This document shows, in pieces, positions 1-5,675 of a DNA stretch of 5,676 nt; position 1 is the stretch's first letter, and each line of letters opens with the position of its first letter. The position numbers and the translations under genes are program-made. Source of the DNA: Clostridia bacterium. GTDB taxonomy: Bacteria > Bacillota > Clostridia > TANB77 > UBA1234. The stretch spans positions 1 through 5,676 of the forward strand of contig CAADXZ010000054.1 in NCBI GenBank assembly GCA_900753135.1, written 5' to 3'. The notes under the pieces are model-generated. The model was not told the DNA's origin, ran no database searches, and worked only from the letters and a program-made list of their open reading frames with translations.

Positions 1-59
1 ATTCTTTCGTCCCTCGAGAGTTTTCGACCGAAAGGAAGAAAATCTCTCGCATAAATTAA
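1..59. repeat. Left copy of a 59-bp direct repeat (hairpin-forming)
   Basis: These bases recur in the same orientation at 5617-5675 with one difference, C at 29 against T at 5645. Identity stops at base 60 (T against A). Inside the unit, CGAGAG-TTTTC (15-25) can pair with GAAAA-T-CTCTCG (38-49), giving an 11-bp stem with one bulged T and a 12-nt loop (26-37). The single mismatch falls in that loop, so the stem is unchanged between copies. The copy touches the window edge, so its true left boundary is unknown. It is probably one member of a dispersed family elsewhere in the genome, which is inference. I do not recognise the family. Confidence 0.85.
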
Positions 60-60
60 T

Positions 61-137
61 GTTTTTTTGTGTAATAGGAAAGAAAAACAATACATAAAAG
101 GTTACAAATCTGTTACTTTCCTATTACACAAAAAAAC
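61..137. repeat. Long perfect inverted repeat (22-bp arms, 33-nt centre)
   Basis: The left arm 61-82 begins GTTTTTTTGTG and is the exact reverse complement of the right arm 116-137, which ends CACAAAAAAAC, with 22 of 22 positions matching. The centre (83-115) is AT-rich and has no ORF. As RNA it would form a long hairpin, but its A and T runs are at the outer ends in the order T-tract, stem, A-tract, the reverse of an intrinsic terminator, so it is not a terminator by itself. The right-arm A7 run (130-136) doubles as the T-tract of the fic terminator on the minus strand. It begins one base after the left direct-repeat copy ends. It could be a small MITE-like element or an IS remnant, but no target-site duplication is visible. 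Confidence 0.85.
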
Positions 138-177
138 TGAAGTATAAGGTTTATTTTAGTAACCTTATACTCCAGTT
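130..177 (-). terminator. Rho-independent terminator of the acpS-metG-tatD-trpS-fic unit
   Basis: Read on the minus strand, AACTGGAGTATAAGGTT (177 to 161) pairs with AACCTTATACTTCAGTT (151 to 135) around a 9-nt loop. This gives a 17-bp stem whose only non-Watson-Crick pair is one G-U wobble. A run of seven T follows immediately (136-130), two of which also belong to the base of the stem. It begins 26 bp after the fic stop codon. On the plus strand the hairpin is not followed by a T-run, so it should act only on leftward transcription. Confidence 0.9.
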
Positions 178-202
178 AATTCACTTATATATATCACTTA
201 TA

Positions 203-1201
203 TTACTCTTTCTTTTTTGATTCGTTTATTTTCCAAATTCCATTTTTGGTAGAACCAACTCTTTCAATAATACCTTTTTCCTTTAAGATTTTGATATTAT
301 ACGATACTCCATCTCTAGTTAAATTAAGTGCTTTTGCCATCTCAGCTTGAGTAATATTAGGATTTTTTCTAATTAGCTTAAGAAGCTTTTCTTGTGTAGT
401 TTCTTGTGTAGTTTCTTGTGTAGTTTCTTCTTTTTCAATTATTATTCCATCTACAGCCTCATCTATAATCTTTAACATAAATTCAATAAAACTAGTCGAG
501 TTTCCTGCTTTATTACACCTTTGAATCGTATCGTAATACTCTTCTTGATGTTTTTTTATCATGCTTTCAATTGGAATATATTTAAATATGCTTTTCCAAT
601 GTGTGAGTATTGCAGTTTGCCACAATCTAGCAGTTCTACCATTTCCATCTGAAAAAGGATGTATAAACAAAAGTTCATAATGAAATACAGAAGACAATAT
701 TAGTGGATTAACCTGTGTTTTTACTTCATTCATCCACATAAACAAATCATTCATCAATGTTGGAACTATTGTGTGAGGTGGTGCTATATGAATAGGTATA
801 TCTCCATCATAGACTGCTTCACCATGATTTCTGAATCTTCCACTATCTTCTTCTATTGCAAAAGTTAATATTCCATGTATTTTCTTTAAATCATCTATTG
901 AATATGGATCCAGATTATCTATTTCTTCGTATGCCTTATATGCGTTTTTTACTTCTTGAATATCTTTTTGTTCTCCAATTACCGATTTTCCATTTATTAC
1001 TGCTTCTACTTGAAATAATGATAATTGATTGTTTTCAATAGCCAAAGAAGAATGTATTGACCTTATCGCTGTCTTTCTTCTCAATTCTGGAAATCTATTT
1101 AAATCCTGAATATAATTGACTCTTCCAATCTTCTCCATTATTGTCATTGACATATTTAATACTTTGTTAGTAATCTCGTATGGTGGATTGTTTCTTTCCA
1201 T
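203..1201 (-). CDS. Fic-domain protein (probable AMP-transferase) with C-terminal winged helix
   Basis: Fic proteins usually transfer AMP from ATP to a hydroxyl side chain of a target protein, and some also remove it. From the start chosen here the protein has 332 aa. The core motif HPFSDGNGR is at residues 181-189, with catalytic His181 and the phosphate-binding GNGR loop complete. Upstream, S-x3-E-N at 52-57 (Ser52, Glu56, Asn57) fits the (S/T)xxxE(G/N) inhibitory helix, which places it among Fic proteins autoinhibited by an N-terminal helix. Three ETTQ repeats (259-270) link the Fic core to a winged helix-turn-helix of about 60 residues (QAEMAKALNLTRDGVSYNIK, then a wing ending near NGIWK), suggesting DNA binding or self-regulation. 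The track-length reading starts at 1219, but that ATG has no Shine-Dalgarno, whereas ATG 1201 has GGAGG 6 nt upstream. It is the last gene of the unit, 45 bp after trpS, followed by a terminator. The family is secure; target and physiological role are unknown. No partner antitoxin gene is adjacent. Confidence 0.9.
   Translation of the reverse strand: MERNNPPYEITNKVLNMSMTIMEKIGRVNYIQDLNRFPELRRKTAIRSIHSSLAIENNQLSLFQVEAVINGKSVIGEQKDIQEVKNAYKAYEEIDNLDPYSIDDLKKIHGILTFAIEEDSGRFRNHGEAVYDGDIPIHIAPPHTIVPTLMNDLFMWMNEVKTQVNPLILSSVFHYELLFIHPFSDGNGRTARLWQTAILTHWKSIFKYIPIESMIKKHQEEYYDTIQRCNKAGNSTSFIEFMLKIIDEAVDGIIIEKEETTQETTQETTQEKLLKLIRKNPNITQAEMAKALNLTRDGVSYNIKILKEKGIIERVGSTKNGIWKINESKKKE
389..424 (-). 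repeat. Three perfect 12-bp tandem repeats inside fic (ETTQ linker)
   Basis: TTCTTGTGTAGT on the plus strand occurs three times without a mismatch, followed by a partial fourth unit (TTCTT, 425-429). The unit is a multiple of three, so each copy adds ETTQ to the linker between the Fic core and the winged helix and leaves the frame intact. Slipped-strand change in copy number would alter linker length without inactivating the gene. Confidence 0.95.
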
Positions 1202-1207
1202 TTTCAA

Positions 1208-1212
1208 CCTCC
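1208..1212 (-). promoter_or_regulatory. Ribosome binding site that sets the fic start at 1201
   Basis: On the minus strand GGAGG lies 6 nt before ATG 1201 (GGAGG-TTGAAA-ATG). It lies inside the reading frame of the longer alternative start at 1219, which has only AT-rich sequence upstream (ATAATGCTAGT) and no Shine-Dalgarno. The shorter start is therefore preferred, removing the six residues MNWRLK. Confidence 0.85.
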
Positions 1213-1246
1213 AATTCATACTAGCATTATATTATAATTATAATAC

Positions 1247-2233
1247 TTATCTTCTTAATCCTATTTTTTGTTTCATAAGTTCGTATTTTTTCTTTGCTAT
1301 TGCTCTTGATCTTTCTTTTCCGTCTTCTAATATTTTGTCTAGTTCGTCACTATTTATAAGTTCATTATATCTTGCTTGTATTTTCTCAAATTTTTCTGCA
1401 ACTAGGTCTCCAACAGCTTTTTTGAATGTTCCATAGTTTGCATCTGCAAATTCTTCCACTATTTCTTCTTTGCTCTTTCCAGACAAACTCATATATATGT
1501 TTATTAGATTTGTTACTCCTGGTTGATTTTCTGGATCATAATTAACTTTACCTATTGAATCTGTAACTGCAGAATTTATTTTCTTTCTTATTGTGTTTGC
1601 GTCGTCTAGTATTCTTATTACACCTTTTTGGCTTTCTGAAGATTTGCTCATCTTCTTTGTTGGATCTTGTAAGTCCATTATTTTTGTACCTTCTGCTCTT
1701 ATTAATGGCTCTGGTATTACAAATGTATCTCCATATTTTTTGTTAAATCTAATTGCTATATCTCTTGCAATTTCAACGTGTTGCTTTTGGTCTATTCCAA
1801 CTGGTACATAGTTTGTATCATAAGCCAATATATCTGCTGCCATTAATACTGGATATGTAAATAGTCCTGCTGAGAAATTAACATTCTTTGCACTTTTGTC
1901 TTTGAATTGTGTCATTCTGCTAAGTTCTCCGAAGTACGTATTACATTCTAACATCCATGATATGTTTGCATGATATTCATTGTCTGATTGTAAGAATATC
2001 AAGTTCTTTTCTGGATCTACGCCACACGCAATGTATAGTGCAATTAGTTGTCTAATATTTTGTGCAAGTGTATCACTATCTATTGGCATAGTTATTGCAT
2101 GCATATCTGCTATAAAAAGTATTGAATTATATTTTTCTTGGTATTCAACCATTTGTCTTATTGCTCCAATGTAGTTTCCTAGAGTTATTACTCCCGTAGG
2201 TTGAAGACCTGTTAACATTATCTTTTTTTCCAT
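1247..2233 (-). CDS. trpS: Tryptophanyl-tRNA synthetase
   Basis: This cytosolic class I synthetase activates tryptophan with ATP and charges tRNA-Trp. It has 328 aa, the usual bacterial TrpRS length. The start GLQPTGVITLGNYIGAI contains the HIGH-equivalent TLGN (17-20) of the ATP site. MAADILAYD (131-139) with Asp134 corresponds to the tryptophan-binding region, and VGIDQKQHVE (145-154) is the family's GxDQ segment. KMSKS is intact at 194-198. The C-terminal helical part (about 210-328) supplies anticodon contacts in this family. The start is supported by GAGGTG 7 nt upstream, and the GAG overlaps the tatD stop TGA, so the two genes are probably translationally linked. There is no T-box leader, since the gap is only 11 bp. 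Nothing suggests a paralogue with altered specificity. Presence of TrpRS beside metG-tatD is less typical than the usual tatD-rnmV-ksgA order. Confidence 0.97.
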   Translation of the reverse strand: MEKKIMLTGLQPTGVITLGNYIGAIRQMVEYQEKYNSILFIADMHAITMPIDSDTLAQNIRQLIALYIACGVDPEKNLIFLQSDNEYHANISWMLECNTYFGELSRMTQFKDKSAKNVNFSAGLFTYPVLMAADILAYDTNYVPVGIDQKQHVEIARDIAIRFNKKYGDTFVIPEPLIRAEGTKIMDLQDPTKKMSKSSESQKGVIRILDDANTIRKKINSAVTDSIGKVNYDPENQPGVTNLINIYMSLSGKSKEEIVEEFADANYGTFKKAVGDLVAEKFEKIQARYNELINSDELDKILEDGKERSRAIAKKKYELMKQKIGLRR

Positions 2234-2244
2234 TAAATTTCACC

Positions 2245-3006
2245 TCATTTTATATTATAAAATCTTTTTGCGTTTTCAGTTGTAATCTCACTTAGTTTTT
2301 CTAAAGAACATCCTCTTAAATCCGCAATTTTTTGTGCTGTGTAAACAACATACGCTGACTCGTTTCTTTTTCCCCTGTTTGGTTCGGGTGCTAAGTATGG
2401 TGCATCAGTTTCTACCATTAATCTATCTTCTGGTATTAATTTTGCAACCTCTATTAATGAACGTGCATTTTTAAATGTCACTGGTCCTGCAAGAGAAATG
2501 TACGCATCTAACTTTATCATTTCTTTTAGCACTTCAACACTTGAAGAAAAGCAATGCATGACAAATTTGTTTTCTATTTTGTGTTCTTTTAATATGCTAA
2601 GCATGTCCATATCTGCATCTCTACTATGTATTACAACTGGTAATTTATTTTTATTTGCTATCTCTATTTGTTTTATAAAGATTTCTTTTTGCAATTCTTT
2701 GTTTCCGCCATAATGATAATCTAATCCAACTTCACCTATTGCAACGACCTTTTCGTTCGCAGCGTATTTTTCAACAAATCCGACACTTCCATTGTTTTCA
2801 TCTATGTTTTCTGGATGCAAACCAACAGTCGCATAAACACCTTCATATTTCAATGCATCTTCTATTGCTTCTTTTGATGTTTGTTCATTATACCCTACAT
2901 CAATCATATACATTACATTGTTGCTTTTGGCGTTTTCAACTATCTTATCTCTTTCTCCTTCGTATTGCTCATCTGTTAAATGTGTATGTGAATCAAATAA
3001 TATCAT
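2245..3006 (-). CDS. tatD: TatD-family metal-dependent DNase/hydrolase
   Basis: This is a TIM-barrel amidohydrolase-superfamily phosphoesterase. Characterised members are metal-dependent 3'-5' exonucleases on DNA, and D-aminoacyl-tRNA hydrolysis has been proposed for some. It has 253 aa, close to the usual 250-260. All metal ligands expected for the family are visible: His7 and His9 in DSHTHL, Glu92 in GEVGLDYH, His127 in VIHSRDA, His151 in MHCFS and Asp201 in ETDAPYLAPEPNRGKRNE. The start ATG has GGGAGG 5 nt upstream. It follows metG by 15 bp, a conserved pairing in Firmicutes, where the gene is often called yabD. The rnmV and ksgA genes that usually follow are absent here and trpS takes their place. 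The name tatD is historical and the protein has no role in twin-arginine export. Family is certain; exact substrate is inferred. Confidence 0.95.
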   Translation of the reverse strand: MILFDSHTHLTDEQYEGERDKIVENAKSNNVMYMIDVGYNEQTSKEAIEDALKYEGVYATVGLHPENIDENNGSVGFVEKYAANEKVVAIGEVGLDYHYGGNKELQKEIFIKQIEIANKNKLPVVIHSRDADMDMLSILKEHKIENKFVMHCFSSSVEVLKEMIKLDAYISLAGPVTFKNARSLIEVAKLIPEDRLMVETDAPYLAPEPNRGKRNESAYVVYTAQKIADLRGCSLEKLSEITTENAKRFYNIK

Positions 3007-3021
3007 TAAAGCCTCCCAATT

Positions 3022-5001
3022 TTATCTTACTTCAGCACCCGCTTCAATATCTCCATCAACAGTTAGCACTCTAACTATTTCATCTTCACCTGCAGCAAGT
3101 ACCATTCCTTTAGATTCTACACCTCTTAATTTAGCCGGTTTTAAATTTGCTACTATCACAACGTTCTTATTTAATAATTCTTTTGGTGCATAGTATTTTT
3201 GAAGCCCAGCTACTATTTGTCTTTCTTCATTTCCAAGCGACACTTTTAGTTTTAGTAATTTATCTGAACCTTCTAGTTTTTCTGCCTCTATAACCTTTGC
3301 CACTTTCAATTGTATTTTATCTAGATAATCTATAGTAATTTGTTCTACTTTTTTATCTTCATTTTCTTTTGGTTTTGCTGTTTCTTTTTTAGCATATAAT
3401 TTGTCAAACTCGTCTATAACAGCTTTTTCATCAAATCTTGTAAATAAAACTTCAAGATTGTCTAGCTTTATTCCTGCTTTTACTTCTACATAGTTCCAAA
3501 CTGCTTTTTCCATTTCAAAGATTTTTCTAATCTTTGCAGAAGATGCTGGCATGAAAGGTTCCATTATATTTGAAATATTGGCTATCAAAGTAGCACATGT
3601 GTACATTGTGTTATTAAATGCATCAATGTCTTCTTTGTATTGAATCCAAGGCTTTTCATCATCATAGAACTTGTTAGCATCATCTATTAGTTTTATAGCT
3701 TTGTCAGTAGCATCTTTAAAGCTTAACTTTTCAATATCTTCACCGATTTCCTTGTATGTTTTTTCGATCAATTCTTTCATTTCTGGATTCATTTTTCCGT
3801 TTGGTATTTCAGATATTCCTTTAAATTTTAAAGTTCTATTAACAAAATTTCCATATTTGTTAGTAATTTCATTATTGTGAGTTGTAACATACTCATTTAA
3901 TGTGAAATTTGTATCTTTCTTTTCTGGTCCATTATTTATTAAATGGAATCTAATAGTATCTGAATTCAACTTTTCAATGGCATCTAATGCAGATATTGCA
4001 TTACCTTTACTCTTTGATGCTTTTTCGTTGTTAAAATTTAAATATTCAGATGAAACTATTACATCTGGTACTTGCATTCCTTCTTTTAATGATAAAAGCA
4101 ATGCTGGGAAAATTATGCTATGGAATACTATGTTATCTTTTCCATGTACCATATAAATTCTGTCTGCCCTCTTCCAATAGTCTTCCCAATTAAGTCCACG
4201 TTCTTCGCAAACTTTCATTGTTGCTGTTACATACCCTAGAACAGCTTCTATCCATACATATAATTTTTTATCTTCATAACCTGGTACTGGGACGTCAACG
4301 CCCCATGTTAAGTCCCTCGTAATTGCTCTGTCTCTTAGACCTTCACGAAGATATTTTAAAGTTTCATTTTGTGCATTTATACGCCACTTATGCTTATTTT
4401 TCTCAACTATTTCTTCAATTGCATCTTGCATTTTTGAAAGTGCAATATATAAATTTTTGTTATCTCTCTTTACTACTTTGTTTCCACATTCTCTACAAGT
4501 TGCGTTTAATAAATCTTCTTCTGTTGGTGTATAACCACAATCACAACAGTCTCCTTTTGTTATATTTCCACAGCTTGGGCAAACAAGTTGCAATTCTCTA
4601 TCTGCCATAAACTTATTGCAATGTTCACAAAAAGCTTGTGGCTCAACTTTTTCATAGATTGCACCATTTTCATATATTTTCTTTATGATTTCTTTAACTT
4701 TTTCTTTATGATACTCTGTTTCTGTTGATGTGTACTTATCGTAAGAGAAATTAAGTCCCTCAAATGATTTAACAAATAGTTCGTGATATTTGTTTGATAT
4801 TTCGGCTGGACTTATTCCCTCTAATTTAGCTCTTTCTGTAATTGGTGTTCCATGGCAATCAGAACCAGAAACATAAATAACATCATCACCTTTTGCTCTA
4901 TGGTATCTTGCAAGTAAATCTCCGCCGATAAGACCTGCAACATGTCCTAAATGTAATTTATAATTAGCGTAAGGCCATGCTCCTCCTATTAATACTCTCA
5001 T
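3022..5001 (-). CDS. metG: Methionyl-tRNA synthetase, two-zinc-knuckle type with C-terminal tRNA-binding domain
   Basis: The enzyme charges tRNA-Met, and hence initiator tRNA, with methionine. It has 659 aa. Domains in order: Rossmann catalytic half with HLGH (17-20); zinc-binding insert; KMSKS-equivalent KASKS (327-331); alpha-helical anticodon domain about 375-520 with the KPW motif (450-452; Trp in this family reads the anticodon); linker rich in Lys/Glu (538-553); EMAP/Trbp111-like tRNA-binding domain about 556-659, which also dimerises bacterial MetRS. The insert has two complete four-Cys sites: Cys141/144 with Cys152/155, and Cys125/128 with Cys169/172. The opening RVLIGGAWPYAN and SGSDCHGTPI match the archaeal-like MetRS2 class found in some Gram-positives, not the Bacillus subtilis MetS class. 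The start has GAGGG 8 nt upstream; acpS ends 16 bp before. No leader riboswitch fits in that gap. Nothing looks truncated. Confidence 0.97.
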   Translation of the reverse strand: MRVLIGGAWPYANYKLHLGHVAGLIGGDLLARYHRAKGDDVIYVSGSDCHGTPITERAKLEGISPAEISNKYHELFVKSFEGLNFSYDKYTSTETEYHKEKVKEIIKKIYENGAIYEKVEPQAFCEHCNKFMADRELQLVCPSCGNITKGDCCDCGYTPTEEDLLNATCRECGNKVVKRDNKNLYIALSKMQDAIEEIVEKNKHKWRINAQNETLKYLREGLRDRAITRDLTWGVDVPVPGYEDKKLYVWIEAVLGYVTATMKVCEERGLNWEDYWKRADRIYMVHGKDNIVFHSIIFPALLLSLKEGMQVPDVIVSSEYLNFNNEKASKSKGNAISALDAIEKLNSDTIRFHLINNGPEKKDTNFTLNEYVTTHNNEITNKYGNFVNRTLKFKGISEIPNGKMNPEMKELIEKTYKEIGEDIEKLSFKDATDKAIKLIDDANKFYDDEKPWIQYKEDIDAFNNTMYTCATLIANISNIMEPFMPASSAKIRKIFEMEKAVWNYVEVKAGIKLDNLEVLFTRFDEKAVIDEFDKLYAKKETAKPKENEDKKVEQITIDYLDKIQLKVAKVIEAEKLEGSDKLLKLKVSLGNEERQIVAGLQKYYAPKELLNKNVVIVANLKPAKLRGVESKGMVLAAGEDEIVRVLTVDGDIEAGAEVR

Positions 5002-5017
5002 TTATATATCCCTCATT

Positions 5018-5410
5018 TCATTTTTTACTTTTTATAACAACAGTTGCTATAGCAAAAGAATCGTCATGCGATAGGCTAATATCTATATCTTCATCACTTA
5101 TTCCTTTTTTCTCAGCTTCTTCTTTAAGCCTTCCAGTCAATTTAGCAACTGGTTTTCCATTTTTCTTTTTAACCACTTCTAAGTCATGCCATGAAACATA
5201 ATCTGCATTTTCAGGCGATATTGCTTTGTACATGGCCTCTTTTGCAGCAAATCTAGCAGCATAGCTTTGAAACTTACACATTCGCTTAGACTCACAATAA
5301 TTGATTTCTTCATCTGTATATATTCTTTTTATAAAAGTTTCTCCTAATTCTGTTATTGAATTTTTAATTCTTGTAACGCTTATAATATCTGTACCACAAA
5401 AAACAGCCAT
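5018..5410 (-). CDS. acpS: Holo-[acyl-carrier-protein] synthase
   Basis: AcpS transfers 4'-phosphopantetheine from coenzyme A to the conserved serine of acyl carrier protein, which activates ACP for fatty-acid synthesis in the cytosol; the enzyme is a trimer. It has 130 aa, within the family range of about 115-130. GTDIISVTRI (6-15) carries the Mg-binding Asp8, RFAAKEA (53-59) carries Glu58 and the CoA-contacting Lys57, GKP (85-87) and SLSHD (112-116) are also in place. ATG 5410 is preceded by AAGGAGG with 9 nt between. This is the first gene of the unit, about 23 nt downstream of the predicted transcription start. In many Firmicutes acpS neighbours alr or other cell-envelope genes, so a direct link to metG is less common. 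The call is secure. Confidence 0.96.
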   Translation of the reverse strand: MAVFCGTDIISVTRIKNSITELGETFIKRIYTDEEINYCESKRMCKFQSYAARFAAKEAMYKAISPENADYVSWHDLEVVKKKNGKPVAKLTGRLKEEAEKKGISDEDIDISLSHDDSFAIATVVIKSKK

Positions 5411-5439
5411 TATTCCTCGCCTCCTTACAGTCGATTAAG

Positions 5440-5468
5440 ATTATATCACTATTTTGGAGTTTTGACAA
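5440..5468 (-). promoter_or_regulatory. Sigma-A-type promoter of the acpS operon
   Basis: On the minus strand TTGTCA (5468-5463; one mismatch to TTGACA) is followed by a 17-bp spacer and a perfect TATAAT (5445-5440). A TG one base upstream of the -10 (5448-5447) makes it an extended -10. Transcription should begin near 5433, leaving a leader of about 23 nt that contains the acpS ribosome binding site (5420-5426). That leader is too short for a T-box or another riboswitch. Confidence 0.85.
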
Positions 5469-5592
5469 TGGGGACATAATTTTTAAAGTCTTATTCTTGT
5501 AAGTTAATCAATCATATATCACAAGGCTTTTTAGATAGCAGAAAAAATAGTTAAAACGTATCAAAATAAGGAAATTATTTTATATTAGGCAA

Positions 5593-5624
5593 GAAAGATG
5601 AAAATCTTCGATTTTCATTCTTTC
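5593..5624. repeat. Strong hairpin preceding the right direct-repeat copy
   Basis: GAAAG plus ATGAAAATC (5593-5606) pairs with GATTTTCAT plus CTTTC (5610-5618 and 5620-5624) around a TTC triloop, with one bulged T (5619). That is 14 pairs. No T-run follows on either strand, so it is not a simple terminator. Its 3' arm runs into the 59-bp repeat (5617 onward), so hairpin and repeat may form one larger unit. Whether the left copy also has it cannot be seen because the window begins inside it. Confidence 0.7.
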
Positions 5625-5675
5625 GTCCCTCGAGAGTTTTCGACTGAAAGGAAGAAAATCTCTCGCATAAATTAA
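5617..5675. repeat. Right copy of the 59-bp direct repeat (hairpin-forming)
   Basis: This copy matches 1-59 at 58 of 59 positions. It has the same potential stem, CGAGAG-TTTTC (5631-5641) with GAAAA-T-CTCTCG (5654-5665), and differs only at 5645 in the loop. It runs to one base before the window end, so sequence beyond is unknown. A 25-codon plus-strand ORF (5598-5675) starts in the preceding hairpin and stops exactly where the repeat ends. Confidence 0.85.

Noticed and set aside
203..1201. A Fic/Doc toxin-antitoxin module.
   Set aside because: No small antitoxin gene is adjacent. The inhibitory S-x3-E-N motif is inside the same protein, which fits self-inhibited Fic proteins, not a Doc-Phd or VbhT-VbhA pair.
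1226..1242. Three TATAAT hexamers on the minus strand between trpS and fic, a possible internal promoter for fic.
   Set aside because: No hexamer resembling TTGACA lies 16-18 bp upstream of any of them, and AT-rich gaps produce TATAAT easily. An own promoter remains possible but is not supported.
2739..3074. Plus-strand open frames opposite tatD and metG, and similar frames opposite the other genes.
   Set aside because: They lie antisense to strongly motif-supported genes, lack ribosome binding sites and have low-complexity Leu/Ser/Phe/His-rich products typical of shadow frames.
5462..5467. Perfect TTGACA on the plus strand, overlapping the -35 of the acpS promoter, suggesting a divergent promoter.
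   Set aside because: The best -10 at 16-17 bp is TAAAGT or worse, and no convincing plus-strand gene follows within the window. The match arises because TTGTCAA and TTGACAA are complementary.
5485..5535. A possible weak terminator (AAAG/CTTT and CTTGT/ACAAG pairing followed by T residues) on the plus strand.
   Set aside because: The paired segments are short and out of register, leaving a large loop; not better than chance in AT-rich DNA.
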